This document shows, one piece after another, positions 6,530 through 12,896 of a DNA stretch of 12,896 nt. A model generated the notes under the pieces. That model was given only the letters and a program-made list of their open reading frames with translations. It was not told the DNA's origin and ran no database searches. The DNA is from BOKV01 sp041742235 (GTDB lineage: Bacteria > Pseudomonadota > Alphaproteobacteria > Rhizobiales > Rhizobiaceae), in NCBI GenBank assembly GCA_041742235.1, contig JBGSJA010000038.1, positions 1 to 12,896 on the forward strand, given 5' to 3'. Position 1 is the stretch's first letter; each line of letters opens with the position of its first letter. The position numbers and the translations under genes were made by a program.

Positions 6530-6997
6530 GTGTTCGACGAATTGAAGGCACTGATCTTCGGCAAGGGCAAGGCCGCGAAAGCAGGTGAAGGCTTTCGCGC
6601 CGACGATTTGCAACTGGCCGAGGCCGCGCTGATGTTCCATGTCATCGCCGCAGACGGAACCGTTACCGCCGACGAGCGCAAGCGGCTATCCGCCCAGCTT
6701 TCCGACAAGTTCGGGCTGTCGGCCGGCGAAGCGAAACGGTTGATCGAGGAGGCGCGGCAGGCCGACAGCGAGGCTGTCGACCTCTACACATTTACCCGCA
6801 CGCTCAAGCGCGAACTTGATCCGGTCGCGCGGCTGGCGATTGTTCGCGATCTTTGGCAGATGGTCTATGCGGACGGCGAGGTGCATGAATTCGAGGACAA
6901 CATCGTGTGGCGCGTCGCCGAACTGCTCGACGTGGAGGCGCGCGACCGGCTGGCGCTGAAGCAGTCGGTCCGTGGCAATGCCGGTCCGAAAGACTGA
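6530..6997 (+). CDS. TerB-like (tellurite resistance TerB family) protein
   Basis: The product is about 155 residues, all helical, and cytosolic. The GTG at 6530 is chosen because GAGGAAAGG lies just upstream with five to nine bases of spacing. The GTG at 6512 would add six residues (MRGKAS) and lacks such a site. The TerB pattern appears twice as acidic ADG segments on paired helices: FHVIAADGTVTADERKRL in the first half and MVYADGEVHEFEDNIVWRVAELL in the second, the usual metal-binding-like layout of the family. Similar domains occur in DjlA co-chaperones and in tellurite/stress modules. No other ter genes are present, so tellurite resistance should not be assumed, and a general stress or envelope role is as likely. 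The glutamine amidotransferase gene follows within ten bases, suggesting cotranscription. Confidence 0.78.
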   Translation: MFDELKALIFGKGKAAKAGEGFRADDLQLAEAALMFHVIAADGTVTADERKRLSAQLSDKFGLSAGEAKRLIEEARQADSEAVDLYTFTRTLKRELDPVARLAIVRDLWQMVYADGEVHEFEDNIVWRVAELLDVEARDRLALKQSVRGNAGPKD

Positions 6998-7004
6998 GGC
7001 CGCC

Positions 7005-7772
7005 GTGATCATCGAGAAGCGAAGGCCAGGCCAGCCGCAGATCCTCATCGTGCTTCACCAGGAGACTTCGTCCCCCGGCCGTGTCGGCATGATATTGCAG
7101 CAAATGGGCTATGCGCTCGACATCAGGCGCCCGCCCATGGGGCAGGATTTGCCCGCGACCATGGAAGACCATGCCGGGGCAGTGATTTTTGGCGGGCCGA
7201 TGAGCGCCAACGACCCCGACGAATACATCAAGCGGGAGATCGACTGGATTGCCGTGCCGCTGAAGGAAAACAAGCCCTTCTACGGCATTTGCCTAGGCGC
7301 GCAGATGATGGTCAAGCAATTGGGCGGCAAGGTGTGCTGCAACGAGCGCGAATTTGCCGAGATCGGCTATTATCCCATAATGCCCACGGAGCATGGCAGC
7401 GCGCTGATGGACTGGCCGACGATGATCTACCAGTGGCACCGCGAGGGGTTTTCAATGCCGTCCGGCGCGACGCTGCTGGCGACGGGAGAGGAATATCCGA
7501 ATCAAGCGATCCGCGTCGGCGACAAGGCCTTTGGGGTGCAGTTCCATGCCGAACTGACCTTCGCCATGCTGAACCGCTGGACAATCCGCGGGGCGCATCG
7601 TTTCGTGCTCAACGGCGCGCAGGATCGCGACCGGCATATCGAGGGGCGCTACATGTACGACCCTGCAGTGCGCCGCTGGCTGCATGATTTCCTGCAGATT
7701 TGGGTAGGTCCGGCGCAGCCTCCCGAAAGCGTGGCTGGGTCTCGGGATGCCGCAAGCGCGCAAGCGGGTTGA
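7005..7772 (+). CDS. Class I glutamine amidotransferase (GATase1)
   Basis: The product is a stand-alone class I glutamine amidotransferase of about 255 residues. The nucleophile elbow is FYGICLGAQMM with catalytic Cys96, and the partners are His181 and Glu183 in VQFHAELT, so the Cys-His-Glu triad is complete. It has no synthetase domain and resembles the cytosolic GuaA-like amidotransferases of unknown acceptor that are common in proteobacteria. The start is uncertain. GTG at 7005 has a GAGG five bases upstream and leaves the TerB gene intact, while ATG at 6978 (nine residues longer) would overlap TerB by 20 bases but has no visible ribosome site. The tail after about residue 235 (PAQPPESVAGSRDAASAQAG) is low-complexity and probably disordered. 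The acceptor substrate cannot be deduced from the sequence. Confidence 0.85.
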   Translation: MIIEKRRPGQPQILIVLHQETSSPGRVGMILQQMGYALDIRRPPMGQDLPATMEDHAGAVIFGGPMSANDPDEYIKREIDWIAVPLKENKPFYGICLGAQMMVKQLGGKVCCNEREFAEIGYYPIMPTEHGSALMDWPTMIYQWHREGFSMPSGATLLATGEEYPNQAIRVGDKAFGVQFHAELTFAMLNRWTIRGAHRFVLNGAQDRDRHIEGRYMYDPAVRRWLHDFLQIWVGPAQPPESVAGSRDAASAQAG

Positions 7773-7830
7773 AGATCGCCTGCCACAAGGCTAGATGAAG
7801 GTGTCCCTCGGCCGGTTCCCGGAGAATTGA

Positions 7831-8121
7831 ATGCGCGCGCTCCTCGACGTTGTCCTCGTCGTCCTCGACATCTATGTCTACATCATCATCGCGATGGCCG
7901 TCTTCTCCTGGCTGGCGGCCTTCAACGTCGTCAACCAGCGCAACCAGGTGGTGGCGACGATCGGCGACGTGCTCTACCGACTGACCGAGCCGCTGCTGCG
8001 GCCAATCCGGCGCTACATGCCGAACATGGGCGGCATCGACCTTTCGCCGCTGGCATTGCTGCTTGGAATATTCCTGCTGCAGCGCATCATCGCATATTAC
8101 ATCTATCCCAACGTTTTCTGA
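7831..8121 (+). CDS. YggT family membrane protein
   Basis: The 96-residue inner-membrane protein has two hydrophobic helices (about 4-30 and 70-92) joined by a cytosolic-type loop with LTEPLLRPIRRYMPNMGGIDLSP. The pattern TEPLLxPIRRxxPxxGGxDxSP is the signature of the YggT family. The ATG has GGAGA five bases upstream. Single-unit YggT proteins of this length are usual in proteobacteria. The family is linked to osmotic tolerance and to cell-division or envelope functions, but its biochemical role is not settled. The DUF167 gene starts six bases later, the same pair order as yggT-yggU elsewhere, so the two form an operon. Confidence 0.92.
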   Translation: MRALLDVVLVVLDIYVYIIIAMAVFSWLAAFNVVNQRNQVVATIGDVLYRLTEPLLRPIRRYMPNMGGIDLSPLALLLGIFLLQRIIAYYIYPNVF

Positions 8122-8126
8122 CGCGA

Positions 8127-8438
8127 TTGGCGGGTTTCGTCGAACCTGCGCAAGGCGGCGTGCGGCTCAGGATCCGGCTGACACCCAACGCGCGCAAGGA
8201 AGGCTTCGGCGGCCCTCATCAAGACAGCGCCGGGCAGGTTTGGCTCAAAGCATCCGTGCGCGCCATAGCGGATGACGGAAAGGCGAACGAAGCTTTGGTG
8301 GCGCTTGTCGCCAAGACGGCCGGGATCGCCAAGGGCCGCATAGCGGTAGCCTCCGGGCACACGAACCGGGCCAAGGTGCTGTTCGTCAGCGGGGCGAGCG
8401 ACGCCGAAACCGCGGCGCTGGCGGCGCTGGGTGGCTGA
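8127..8438 (+). CDS. DUF167 (YggU) family protein
   Basis: The product is about 103 residues long and has the family hallmarks VRLRIRLTPNARKEGF near the N-terminus, then VWLKASVRAIADDGKANEALVALVAKT and IAVASGHTNRAKVL, which make up the compact alpha/beta DUF167 fold. The start is chosen as TTG at 8127, five bases after the YggT stop, because it gives an N-terminus of family length. No ATG or clear ribosome site exists in this frame, so translation probably depends on coupling with yggT. The molecular function of DUF167 is unknown. Its stop codon abuts the stop codon of the convergent ppa gene with no base between. Confidence 0.85.
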   Translation: MAGFVEPAQGGVRLRIRLTPNARKEGFGGPHQDSAGQVWLKASVRAIADDGKANEALVALVAKTAGIAKGRIAVASGHTNRAKVLFVSGASDAETAALAALGG

Positions 8439-8975
8439 TCATGCCTTCGCGTATTTCGCCCGCTCGATTGCCTCGGTGATCATGCGGCGAGCGTCGGCCG
8501 CCCCCATCCATTCGCCGATCTTCACCCATTTGCCGGGCTCCAGATCCTTGTAATGCTCGAAAAAGTGCTGGATCTGCTGCAGCGTTATGTCGGGCATGTC
8601 CGAGAACTCATGCACATTCTCGTAGCGTTTGGTCAGCTTGGGCGAGGGCACGGCAAGCACCTTTTCGTCCTTGCCGGCATTGTCTTCCATGACGAGCACG
8701 CCGATGGGGCGCACATTGATCACGCAGCCGGGAACCAGCGGCCTTGTGTTGGCGATCAACACATCGATCGGGTCGCCGTCTTCCGAAAGCGTGTGCGGCA
8801 CGAAGCCGTAATTTCCGGGGTAGGACATCGGCGTGTAAAGGAACCGGTCGACCACAAGGGTGCCTGCCTCCTTGTCCATCTCGTACTTGATCGGCTGTCC
8901 GCCAACCGGGACCTCCACGATCACGTTCACGTCGTGGGGAGGATTGTTTCCGATGGAAATCGCGTCGATGCGCAT
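8439..8975 (-). CDS. ppa: Inorganic pyrophosphatase, family I
   Basis: This 178-residue cytosolic enzyme hydrolyses PPi to two phosphates and so drives nucleic acid, protein and lipid synthesis forward. The family I signature DGDPIDV (66-72) supplies the metal-binding Asp66, Asp68 and Asp71, and further active-site residues are visible: Lys30 and Glu32 (IKYEMDK), Arg44, Tyr56, Asp98 and Asp103 (MEDNAGKDEK), Tyr142 and Lys143. The length is typical of the bacterial hexameric form. The ATG at 8975 has only a weak GGGA upstream. A promoter with a 17-base spacer and a flanking inverted repeat lies 39-67 bases upstream of the start. The gene is monocistronic in this layout and convergent with yggT-DUF167. 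Confidence 0.97.
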   Translation of the reverse strand: MRIDAISIGNNPPHDVNVIVEVPVGGQPIKYEMDKEAGTLVVDRFLYTPMSYPGNYGFVPHTLSEDGDPIDVLIANTRPLVPGCVINVRPIGVLVMEDNAGKDEKVLAVPSPKLTKRYENVHEFSDMPDITLQQIQHFFEHYKDLEPGKWVKIGEWMGAADARRMITEAIERAKYAKA

Positions 8976-9001
8976 GGGGTATCCCGTGGCTGGAGAACTC
9001 T

Positions 9002-9030
9002 GGCAGGAAATCGCTAATACCGTTCCTGCC
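9002..9030. promoter_or_regulatory. Inverted repeat around the ppa -10 box (operator candidate)
   Basis: GGCAGGAA (9002-9009) and TTCCTGCC (9023-9030) form a perfect eight-base inverted repeat with a 13-base centre that contains the proposed -10 hexamer of the ppa promoter. Such a layout suits a dimeric repressor, or a hairpin at the very 5' end of the transcript. Confidence 0.45.
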
Positions 9031-9042
9031 GATACACCGCAA
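9014..9042 (-). promoter_or_regulatory. Candidate sigma70-type promoter of ppa
   Basis: Read on the minus strand, TTGCGG (9042-9037) and TATTAG (9019-9014) are separated by exactly 17 bases. This gives three of six and four of six consensus matches, an ordinary score for alphaproteobacterial housekeeping promoters. The predicted start is about 30 bases before the ppa ATG. Confidence 0.5.
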
Positions 9043-9127
9043 TCCGACGTTGGGAGAGGCGTTGATGGCGTTGCCCTTGCGATAACTACAGAAAAGCGAC
9101 AAATTTCTTGCGGGGAGGGGGACAGCC

Positions 9128-9775
9128 ATGCTCGCGAACGCCAGACACTCGGCCAAGGCCGGCATAGCGGCTGTCATTTTTCTTGTCGCGCAGGGCATTG
9201 CCGACGCCGGAGAAATTGTCAGTGACTACACGGACCTAGATCTTGAAGGCGGCTGCACCTGGGATTCGCTCGATCATCTGAGCGAATCTGAAAAGGAGGA
9301 GATGCTGGGCAATTCGGCGGTCTGCCGGGGTCTTCCGGGCTATCCCGTGCATTTCTCCGAGTTTGACCTGCGGCAATATGCAGCTTTCGGCGAAGTCGAC
9401 GAGGACGGCCGTGTCCCCGGCGGCTTCGCGGAGTTCAACCGCACCGGCGGCAAGATCGAGTGGCGCATCGATGACGGCGAACCGATAGCCGCCATCCTGC
9501 GCTGGCATATCGAAATTCCCGATCCGACGACTGGCATGATGAGCAAGGCGCTGGAAGGGCAGGTGCTGGTCGTGTCGAGCGTTGCGCAACCGGGCGACGG
9601 GCGGGGCTCATGCCCTGTGGCCTATGTCGATGCACGCGAGAACGCCAATGCCAATGAACTAGCGCGTGAACTTGCCGACAGCCTTGCCCGGGATTTCACC
9701 TGCGGCAAGGACAGGCCGGCATGGCACGGGAAACGCGGCCCATTGTCGGGAAATCCGGTCGAAACGGTCGAATAA
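9128..9775 (+). CDS. Secreted four-cysteine protein of unknown function
   Basis: I do not recognise a named family for this 215-residue protein. The ATG has GGAGG nine bases upstream. The first about 27 residues read as a signal peptide with a basic N-region and core AGIAAVIFLVAQGIA, probably cleaved near ADA before GEI, so the protein is likely periplasmic. The mature part is acidic and has four cysteines (43, 66, 162 and 192), consistent with two disulfides. The middle (about 95-155) looks like beta strands (KIEWRIDDGEPIAAILRWHIEI, QVLVVSSVAQ), and a helix follows (NANELARELADSLARDF). It is conserved-looking rather than spurious, because codon use is strongly GC-rich in third positions like its neighbours. 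It is divergent from ppa and convergent with the acetyltransferase gene, four bases away. Confidence 0.75.
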   Translation: MLANARHSAKAGIAAVIFLVAQGIADAGEIVSDYTDLDLEGGCTWDSLDHLSESEKEEMLGNSAVCRGLPGYPVHFSEFDLRQYAAFGEVDEDGRVPGGFAEFNRTGGKIEWRIDDGEPIAAILRWHIEIPDPTTGMMSKALEGQVLVVSSVAQPGDGRGSCPVAYVDARENANANELARELADSLARDFTCGKDRPAWHGKRGPLSGNPVETVE

Positions 9776-9779
9776 GGGC

Positions 9780-10286
9780 TCAATCCCAGGCGAAAGCGTA
9801 TTTCGCGAGGCGCTTGCCGTCGAAGAATTCGGCGCCTTCGGCAACCGCCTTGCCACCGGCGTTTTCGTAGAACGAAATCGCCCGCTGATTGTCAGCGAGC
9901 ACCCAGACGACGGAGCCTTTGAGGCTGCGACGCTTCAATTCGCCGCGGGCCGCAAGAAAAAGCCGGGTGCCGAGGCCCACGCCCTGATATTCCGGCAGCA
10001 GATAAAGCTCATAAACCTCGCCGTCATAGGGCAAGGTCTTTACACGGTTGCGGCCGAGCGTGGCATAGCCGACGACGCTGCCGGCGATCTCAAGAACGAG
10101 TACGATGGTGGAGCGGCGAATGGCATCCGCCCACCATTTTTCGCCGCGGCGGCGCACCATCTTGGTCAGCGCGCCATGCGGCACCATGCCGGTATAGGCG
10201 TTGGTCCAGGCTGCATCATGGACGCTTGCGATTGCGCCTGCATCCCGCGGTCCGGCCCGCCTTGTTTCTATCGCCAACGTACCCAT
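9780..10286 (-). CDS. GNAT family N-acetyltransferase
   Basis: The 168-residue product has the GNAT fold. Motif A is VYELYLLPEYQGVGLGTRLFLAA, with the acetyl-CoA pyrophosphate-binding QxxGxG loop at YQGVGLG. Motif B is the later VWVLADNQRAISFYENAGGKAV, in which NxxAxxFYExxGF is recognisable. The N-terminal part (AIETRRAGPRDAGAIASVHDAAW) is the usual first strand and helix. It should transfer acetyl from acetyl-CoA to an unknown amine in the cytoplasm. The ATG at 10286 has no strong ribosome site. The gene lies 130 bases downstream of typA, beyond a strong terminator, so it probably has its own promoter. Confidence 0.88.
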   Translation of the reverse strand: MGTLAIETRRAGPRDAGAIASVHDAAWTNAYTGMVPHGALTKMVRRRGEKWWADAIRRSTIVLVLEIAGSVVGYATLGRNRVKTLPYDGEVYELYLLPEYQGVGLGTRLFLAARGELKRRSLKGSVVWVLADNQRAISFYENAGGKAVAEGAEFFDGKRLAKYAFAWD

Positions 10287-10361
10287 GGCTTCGATGATAA
10301 GTTAACAAGGCCTTACCGGACAAGGGGCTTCACCGCTTTTTCAACCAGGCATCCAGGACTG

Positions 10362-10395
10362 AAAAAACAAGGGCGCGGCCATGCCGCGCCCCTTG
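10362..10395 (-). terminator. Rho-independent terminator of typA
   Basis: On the minus strand the transcript folds with arms CAAGGGGCGCGGC and GCCGCGCCCTTG (one bulged base, three-base loop) followed by six T. It starts 22 bases after the typA stop codon and is a textbook intrinsic terminator. Confidence 0.9.
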
Positions 10396-10416
10396 CATTC
10401 GTGGCTTTTTCAAGTC

Positions 10417-12246
10417 TCACCCAGCCAGGCTGGCGGCGCGGCTCTTTTCAAATCGCTTGCGGTCGTTCGGGTCGAGGTAGAGCTTGCGCAGGCGGATGGA
10501 TTTCGGCGTGACTTCGACCAGTTCGTCGTCCTGGATCCAGGCAAGCGCGCGTTCCAGCGTCATGCGCACCGGCGGGGTCAGGCGCACCGCCTCATCCTTG
10601 CCGGCGGCGCGGATGTTGGTGAGCTTCTTGCCCTTCAGCACGTTCACTTCAAGATCGTTGTCGCGCGTGTGGATACCGATGATCATGCCCTGGTACACCT
10701 TGACGCCGGCATCGATGATCATCGGGCCGCGATCCTCTAGGTTCCAAAGGGCGTAAGCAACCGATTCGCCCGCCTCGTTGGAAATCAGCACGCCGTTGAT
10801 GCGGCCGGGCAGTTCGCCCTTGTATGGCTCGTAGGCGTGGAAGAGCCGGTTCATCACCGCGGTGCCGCGCGTGTCGGTGAGCAATTCCGACTGGTAGCCG
10901 ATCAGGCCGCGCGTCGGGGCGTGGAAAACCAGTCGTTGGCGGTTGCCGCCGGAGGGGCGCAGCTCGACCATTTCGGCCTTTCGCTCCGACATCTTCTGCA
11001 CGACGATGCCCGCATGTTCCTCGTCGACGTCGATGACGACTTCCTCGACCGGCTCCAGCAGGCGGCCGCTCTCGTCCTTCTGCATCACCACGCGGGGCCG
11101 CGAGACGGCCAGTTCGAAGCCTTCGCGGCGCATGGTCTCGATGAGAACGGCAAGCTGCAACTCGCCGCGTCCTGAAACGAAGAAGCTGTCCTTGTCTGCC
11201 GATTCCTCGATCTTGAGCGCGACATTGCCTTCCGCCTCGCGCAGCAGCCGGTCGCGGATGACGCGGCTCGTGACCTTGTCGCCTTCGGTGCCGGCAAGCG
11301 GTGAATCATTGACGATGAAGGACATCGTCACGGTCGGGGGGTCGATCGGCTGCGCAGGCAGCGGCACGTTCACCGACGGGTCGCAGAAGGTGTCGGCGAC
11401 GGTGCCCTTTGAAAGGCCCGCGATGGCAACGATGTCGCCGGCATGGGCCTCGTCGATCGGCTGGCGTTCGAGGCCGCGAAAGGCGAGGATCTTCGAGATG
11501 CGACCGGTTTCCAGCAGCGCGCCTTCATGGGAAAGCACTTTCACCGCCTGGTTCGGCTTGATCGATCCCGATTCGATGCGACCGGTGATGATGCGCCCCA
11601 GGAACGGGTTTGCCTCCAGGATCGTGCCGATCATGCGGAACGGACCTTCGTGAACGGTCGGCGGCGGCACGTGCCGAAGCACGAGTTCGAACAGCGGCGC
11701 AAGGCCGTCTTCCTTCGGGCCTTCCGGCTTTTCGGCCATCCAGCCGTCGCGGCCCGAACCATAAAGGATCGGGAAATCAAGCTGCTCGTCGGTTGCGTCG
11801 AGCGCGGCGAAGAGGTCGAACACCTCGTTGACCACCTCGACATGGCGTGCGTCGGGCCGGTCGATCTTGTTGATCGCGACGATCGGCTTCAATCCAACCT
11901 TGAGCGCCTTGCCGACCACGAACTTGGTCTGCGGCATCGGCCCCTCGGCAGCGTCGACAAGCACGATGGCGCCATCCACCATGTTGAGGATGCGCTCAAC
12001 CTCGCCGCCGAAATCGGCGTGGCCGGGGGTGTCGACGATGTTGATGCGCATGTCCTTCCAGTCGACCGAAGTCGCCTTGGCAAGGATGGTGATGCCGCGT
12101 TCCTTTTCGAGGTCGTTGCTGTCCATCGCCCGTTCGGCGACGCGCTGGTTCTCTCGAACCGAGCCGGATTGTTTCAGCAACTGGTCGACCAGCGTGGTCT
12201 TGCCATGGTCGACGTGGGCGATGATCGCAATGTTGCGCATTTTCAT
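10417..12246 (-). CDS. typA: Ribosome-associated translational GTPase TypA/BipA
   Basis: The 609-residue product is close to the usual about 607 of TypA/BipA. The G domain shows G1 AHVDHGKTT (10-18), G2 within ERGITI (49-54), G3 DTPGH (72-76) and G4 NKID (126-129). The EF-G-like domains follow, then the TypA-specific C-terminal domain with TPPVRMTLERALAWIQDDELVEVTPKSIRLRK. TypA binds the ribosome in its GTP form and supports 50S assembly and growth at low temperature and under stress. ATG at 12246 is chosen; the ATG two codons later is a close alternative. The only visible ribosome site is a weak GGTGA. A terminator-like hairpin ends about 12 bases upstream of the ATG, so expression may be attenuated, and a clear terminator follows the gene. 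Confidence 0.97.
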   Translation of the reverse strand: MKMRNIAIIAHVDHGKTTLVDQLLKQSGSVRENQRVAERAMDSNDLEKERGITILAKATSVDWKDMRINIVDTPGHADFGGEVERILNMVDGAIVLVDAAEGPMPQTKFVVGKALKVGLKPIVAINKIDRPDARHVEVVNEVFDLFAALDATDEQLDFPILYGSGRDGWMAEKPEGPKEDGLAPLFELVLRHVPPPTVHEGPFRMIGTILEANPFLGRIITGRIESGSIKPNQAVKVLSHEGALLETGRISKILAFRGLERQPIDEAHAGDIVAIAGLSKGTVADTFCDPSVNVPLPAQPIDPPTVTMSFIVNDSPLAGTEGDKVTSRVIRDRLLREAEGNVALKIEESADKDSFFVSGRGELQLAVLIETMRREGFELAVSRPRVVMQKDESGRLLEPVEEVVIDVDEEHAGIVVQKMSERKAEMVELRPSGGNRQRLVFHAPTRGLIGYQSELLTDTRGTAVMNRLFHAYEPYKGELPGRINGVLISNEAGESVAYALWNLEDRGPMIIDAGVKVYQGMIIGIHTRDNDLEVNVLKGKKLTNIRAAGKDEAVRLTPPVRMTLERALAWIQDDELVEVTPKSIRLRKLYLDPNDRKRFEKSRAASLAG

Positions 12247-12257
12247 GGGGGTTCACC

Positions 12258-12294
12258 AAAAAGCAAAAAGCCGGCCACGGATGCGGCGGCCGGC
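12258..12294 (-). terminator. Intrinsic terminator-like hairpin just upstream of typA
   Basis: On the minus strand GCCGGCC (12294-12288) and GGCCGGC (12276-12270) form a perfect seven-base stem with an 11-base loop, followed at once by TTTTTGCTTTTT. By form it is the terminator of the upstream peptidase gene. Its T-tract ends only 11 bases from the typA start codon, so it may also act as an attenuator in the typA leader. Confidence 0.8.
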
Positions 12295-12320
12295 AGGATT
12301 TGGCGTGCTCATACAGGTTT

Positions 12321-12353
12321 TTTCGCAAGTGCGAAAGAGCGGTTTGGGCAAAC
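12321..12353. promoter_or_regulatory. Two adjacent short palindromes between the M3 peptidase gene and typA
   Basis: TTTCGCaagtGCGAAA (12321-12336) and GTTTGggCAAAC (12342-12353) are perfect inverted repeats five bases apart. They could be operator sites for a typA promoter or small hairpins in the 3' untranslated region of the peptidase mRNA. No strong -35/-10 pair was found here; TATGAG on the minus strand near 12307-12312 is a possible -10 box. Confidence 0.35.
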
Positions 12354-12364
12354 GCGAATTTGCG

Positions 12365-12896
12365 TCAGGAAAGGCCGCGCTTTCGCATCATCGCCTCCGC
12401 GCTCGGCAGGCTGCCGCGGAAGGCCTTGTAAAGCTCCTCCGGGTCTCGCGAGCCGCCGGCGGCGTAGATGTGCTCGCGCAGCCTTGCCGCAACCTGCGGG
12501 TCGAACGGATCGCCGGTCTCCTCGAAGGCGGAGAAGGCGTCCGCGTCCAGCACTTCCGACCACATGTAGGAATAATAGCCGGCTGAATAACCATCGCCGG
12601 AGAACACGTGCTGGAAATGCGGGGTGCGGTGCCGCATGACGATTTGCGAGGGCATGTCGATCTCGGCAAGCTTGGCCGCCTCGAACGCCATGGGATCGGC
12701 AACTTCGCCCGCGGTATGGAAGGCCATGTCGACAAGCGCCGAAGACGTGAATTCGACCGTGTTGAAGCCGGCGTTGAAATTGCGGGCGGCAATCACCTTG
12801 TCGAGCAGGGCCTGCGGCATTGCTTCGCCTGTTTCATGATGGCGGGCAAATTCGGAGAGGATCTGCGGCGTCGTCAGCCAATGCTCGTAGAGCTGC
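12365..12896 (-). CDS. M3 family metallopeptidase (oligopeptidase A / dipeptidyl carboxypeptidase-like), C-terminal part
   Basis: The 5' end lies beyond the window; 176 residues are visible up to the TGA at 12365. The sequence QLYEHWLTTPQILSEFARHH followed by TGEAMP matches the part of M3 peptidases (Dcp, OpdA/PrlC) just downstream of the zinc site. The sequence then continues with the typical FNTVEFTSSALVDMAFH, HFQHVFSGDGYSAGYYSYMWSEVLDADAFSAFEE, and RLREHIYAAGGSRDPEELYKAFRG near the C-terminus. The GYSAGYYSYMWSEVLDAD segment contributes the substrate-binding tyrosines of the family. The HExxH zinc motif is outside the window, so catalytic competence cannot be checked. It is a cytosolic Zn peptidase of peptide turnover. 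Dcp and OpdA cannot be separated from this part alone. Confidence 0.9.
   Translation of the reverse strand, partial: QLYEHWLTTPQILSEFARHHETGEAMPQALLDKVIAARNFNAGFNTVEFTSSALVDMAFHTAGEVADPMAFEAAKLAEIDMPSQIVMRHRTPHFQHVFSGDGYSAGYYSYMWSEVLDADAFSAFEETGDPFDPQVAARLREHIYAAGGSRDPEELYKAFRGSLPSAEAMMRKRGLS

Noticed and set aside
6530..6997. Tellurite resistance operon
   Set aside because: Only a TerB-like domain is present; no terA, terC, terD or terZ genes are nearby, so a resistance function is not supported.
9666..10511. Plus-strand open frame of 281 codons opposite the GNAT gene
   Set aside because: It overlaps the end of the secreted protein gene, all of the GNAT gene, the typA terminator and the typA 3' end, and has no family signal.
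11443..12639. Plus-strand open frame of 398 codons opposite typA and the M3 peptidase
   Set aside because: It crosses two genes and a terminator on the other strand and shows no recognisable motif, while the minus-strand TypA motifs are unambiguous.
1..12896. CRISPR array, insertion sequences or phage genes
   Set aside because: No regularly spaced repeats, transposase, integrase or terminal inverted repeats were seen.

Overview
The window looks like chromosomal DNA of an alphaproteobacterium, most likely of the Hyphomicrobiales (Mesorhizobium/Phyllobacteriaceae-like). The basis is high GC content, dense gene packing, frequent GTG starts and the family mix (CHAD, TerB, YggT-DUF167, M3 peptidase, TypA). 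This placement is an inference from memory of such genomes, not a database result. Both window edges cut genes: a ThDP-dependent enzyme on the left and an M3 peptidase on the right. No phage, IS element or CRISPR array was seen, and no stretch above about 300 bases lacks a gene.

Left part (1-4979). The 3' part of an acetolactate-synthase-like ThDP enzyme is followed by tRNA-Thr(CGT). Facing them on the minus strand is a compact three-gene operon. It begins with a 7-alpha-hydroxysteroid dehydrogenase (hdhA, 4751->3984), whose sequence matches E. coli HdhA closely, including the catalytic Ser146/Tyr159/Lys163 positions. A second, more divergent SDR (3943->3149) follows. The last gene encodes an exported outer-membrane beta-barrel (3152->1389) that is joined to the second SDR by an ATGA stop/start overlap. 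Directly after the barrel stop codon a well-placed ribosome binding site and ATG open a short frame with a MarC-like N-terminus, which runs out at the 3' end of the tRNA. This looks like a truncated fourth gene. The set suggests uptake of a steroid or similar hydrophobic alcohol followed by oxidation or epimerisation, and it is the most interesting system in the window.

Middle part (4980-9779). It holds a small cytochrome b561, a convergent CHAD protein (probably polyphosphate-binding), and a divergent TerB-like gene. Then come a class I glutamine amidotransferase, a YggT membrane protein and a DUF167/YggU protein in plus orientation. Inorganic pyrophosphatase (ppa) is transcribed toward them, and a secreted four-cysteine protein of unknown function follows on the plus strand. 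The CHAD/TerB intergenic region carries a 12-bp exact direct repeat, and the likely ppa promoter has a perfect 8-bp inverted repeat around its -10 box.

Right part (9780-12896). The minus-strand order is M3 peptidase (C-terminal part), typA (ribosome-associated GTPase) and a GNAT acetyltransferase. A clear intrinsic terminator lies after typA. A second terminator-like hairpin with a T-tract lies between the peptidase and typA and ends only about 12 bases before the typA ATG. Any typA promoter must therefore sit upstream of it, and typA would be read through a terminator-like leader.
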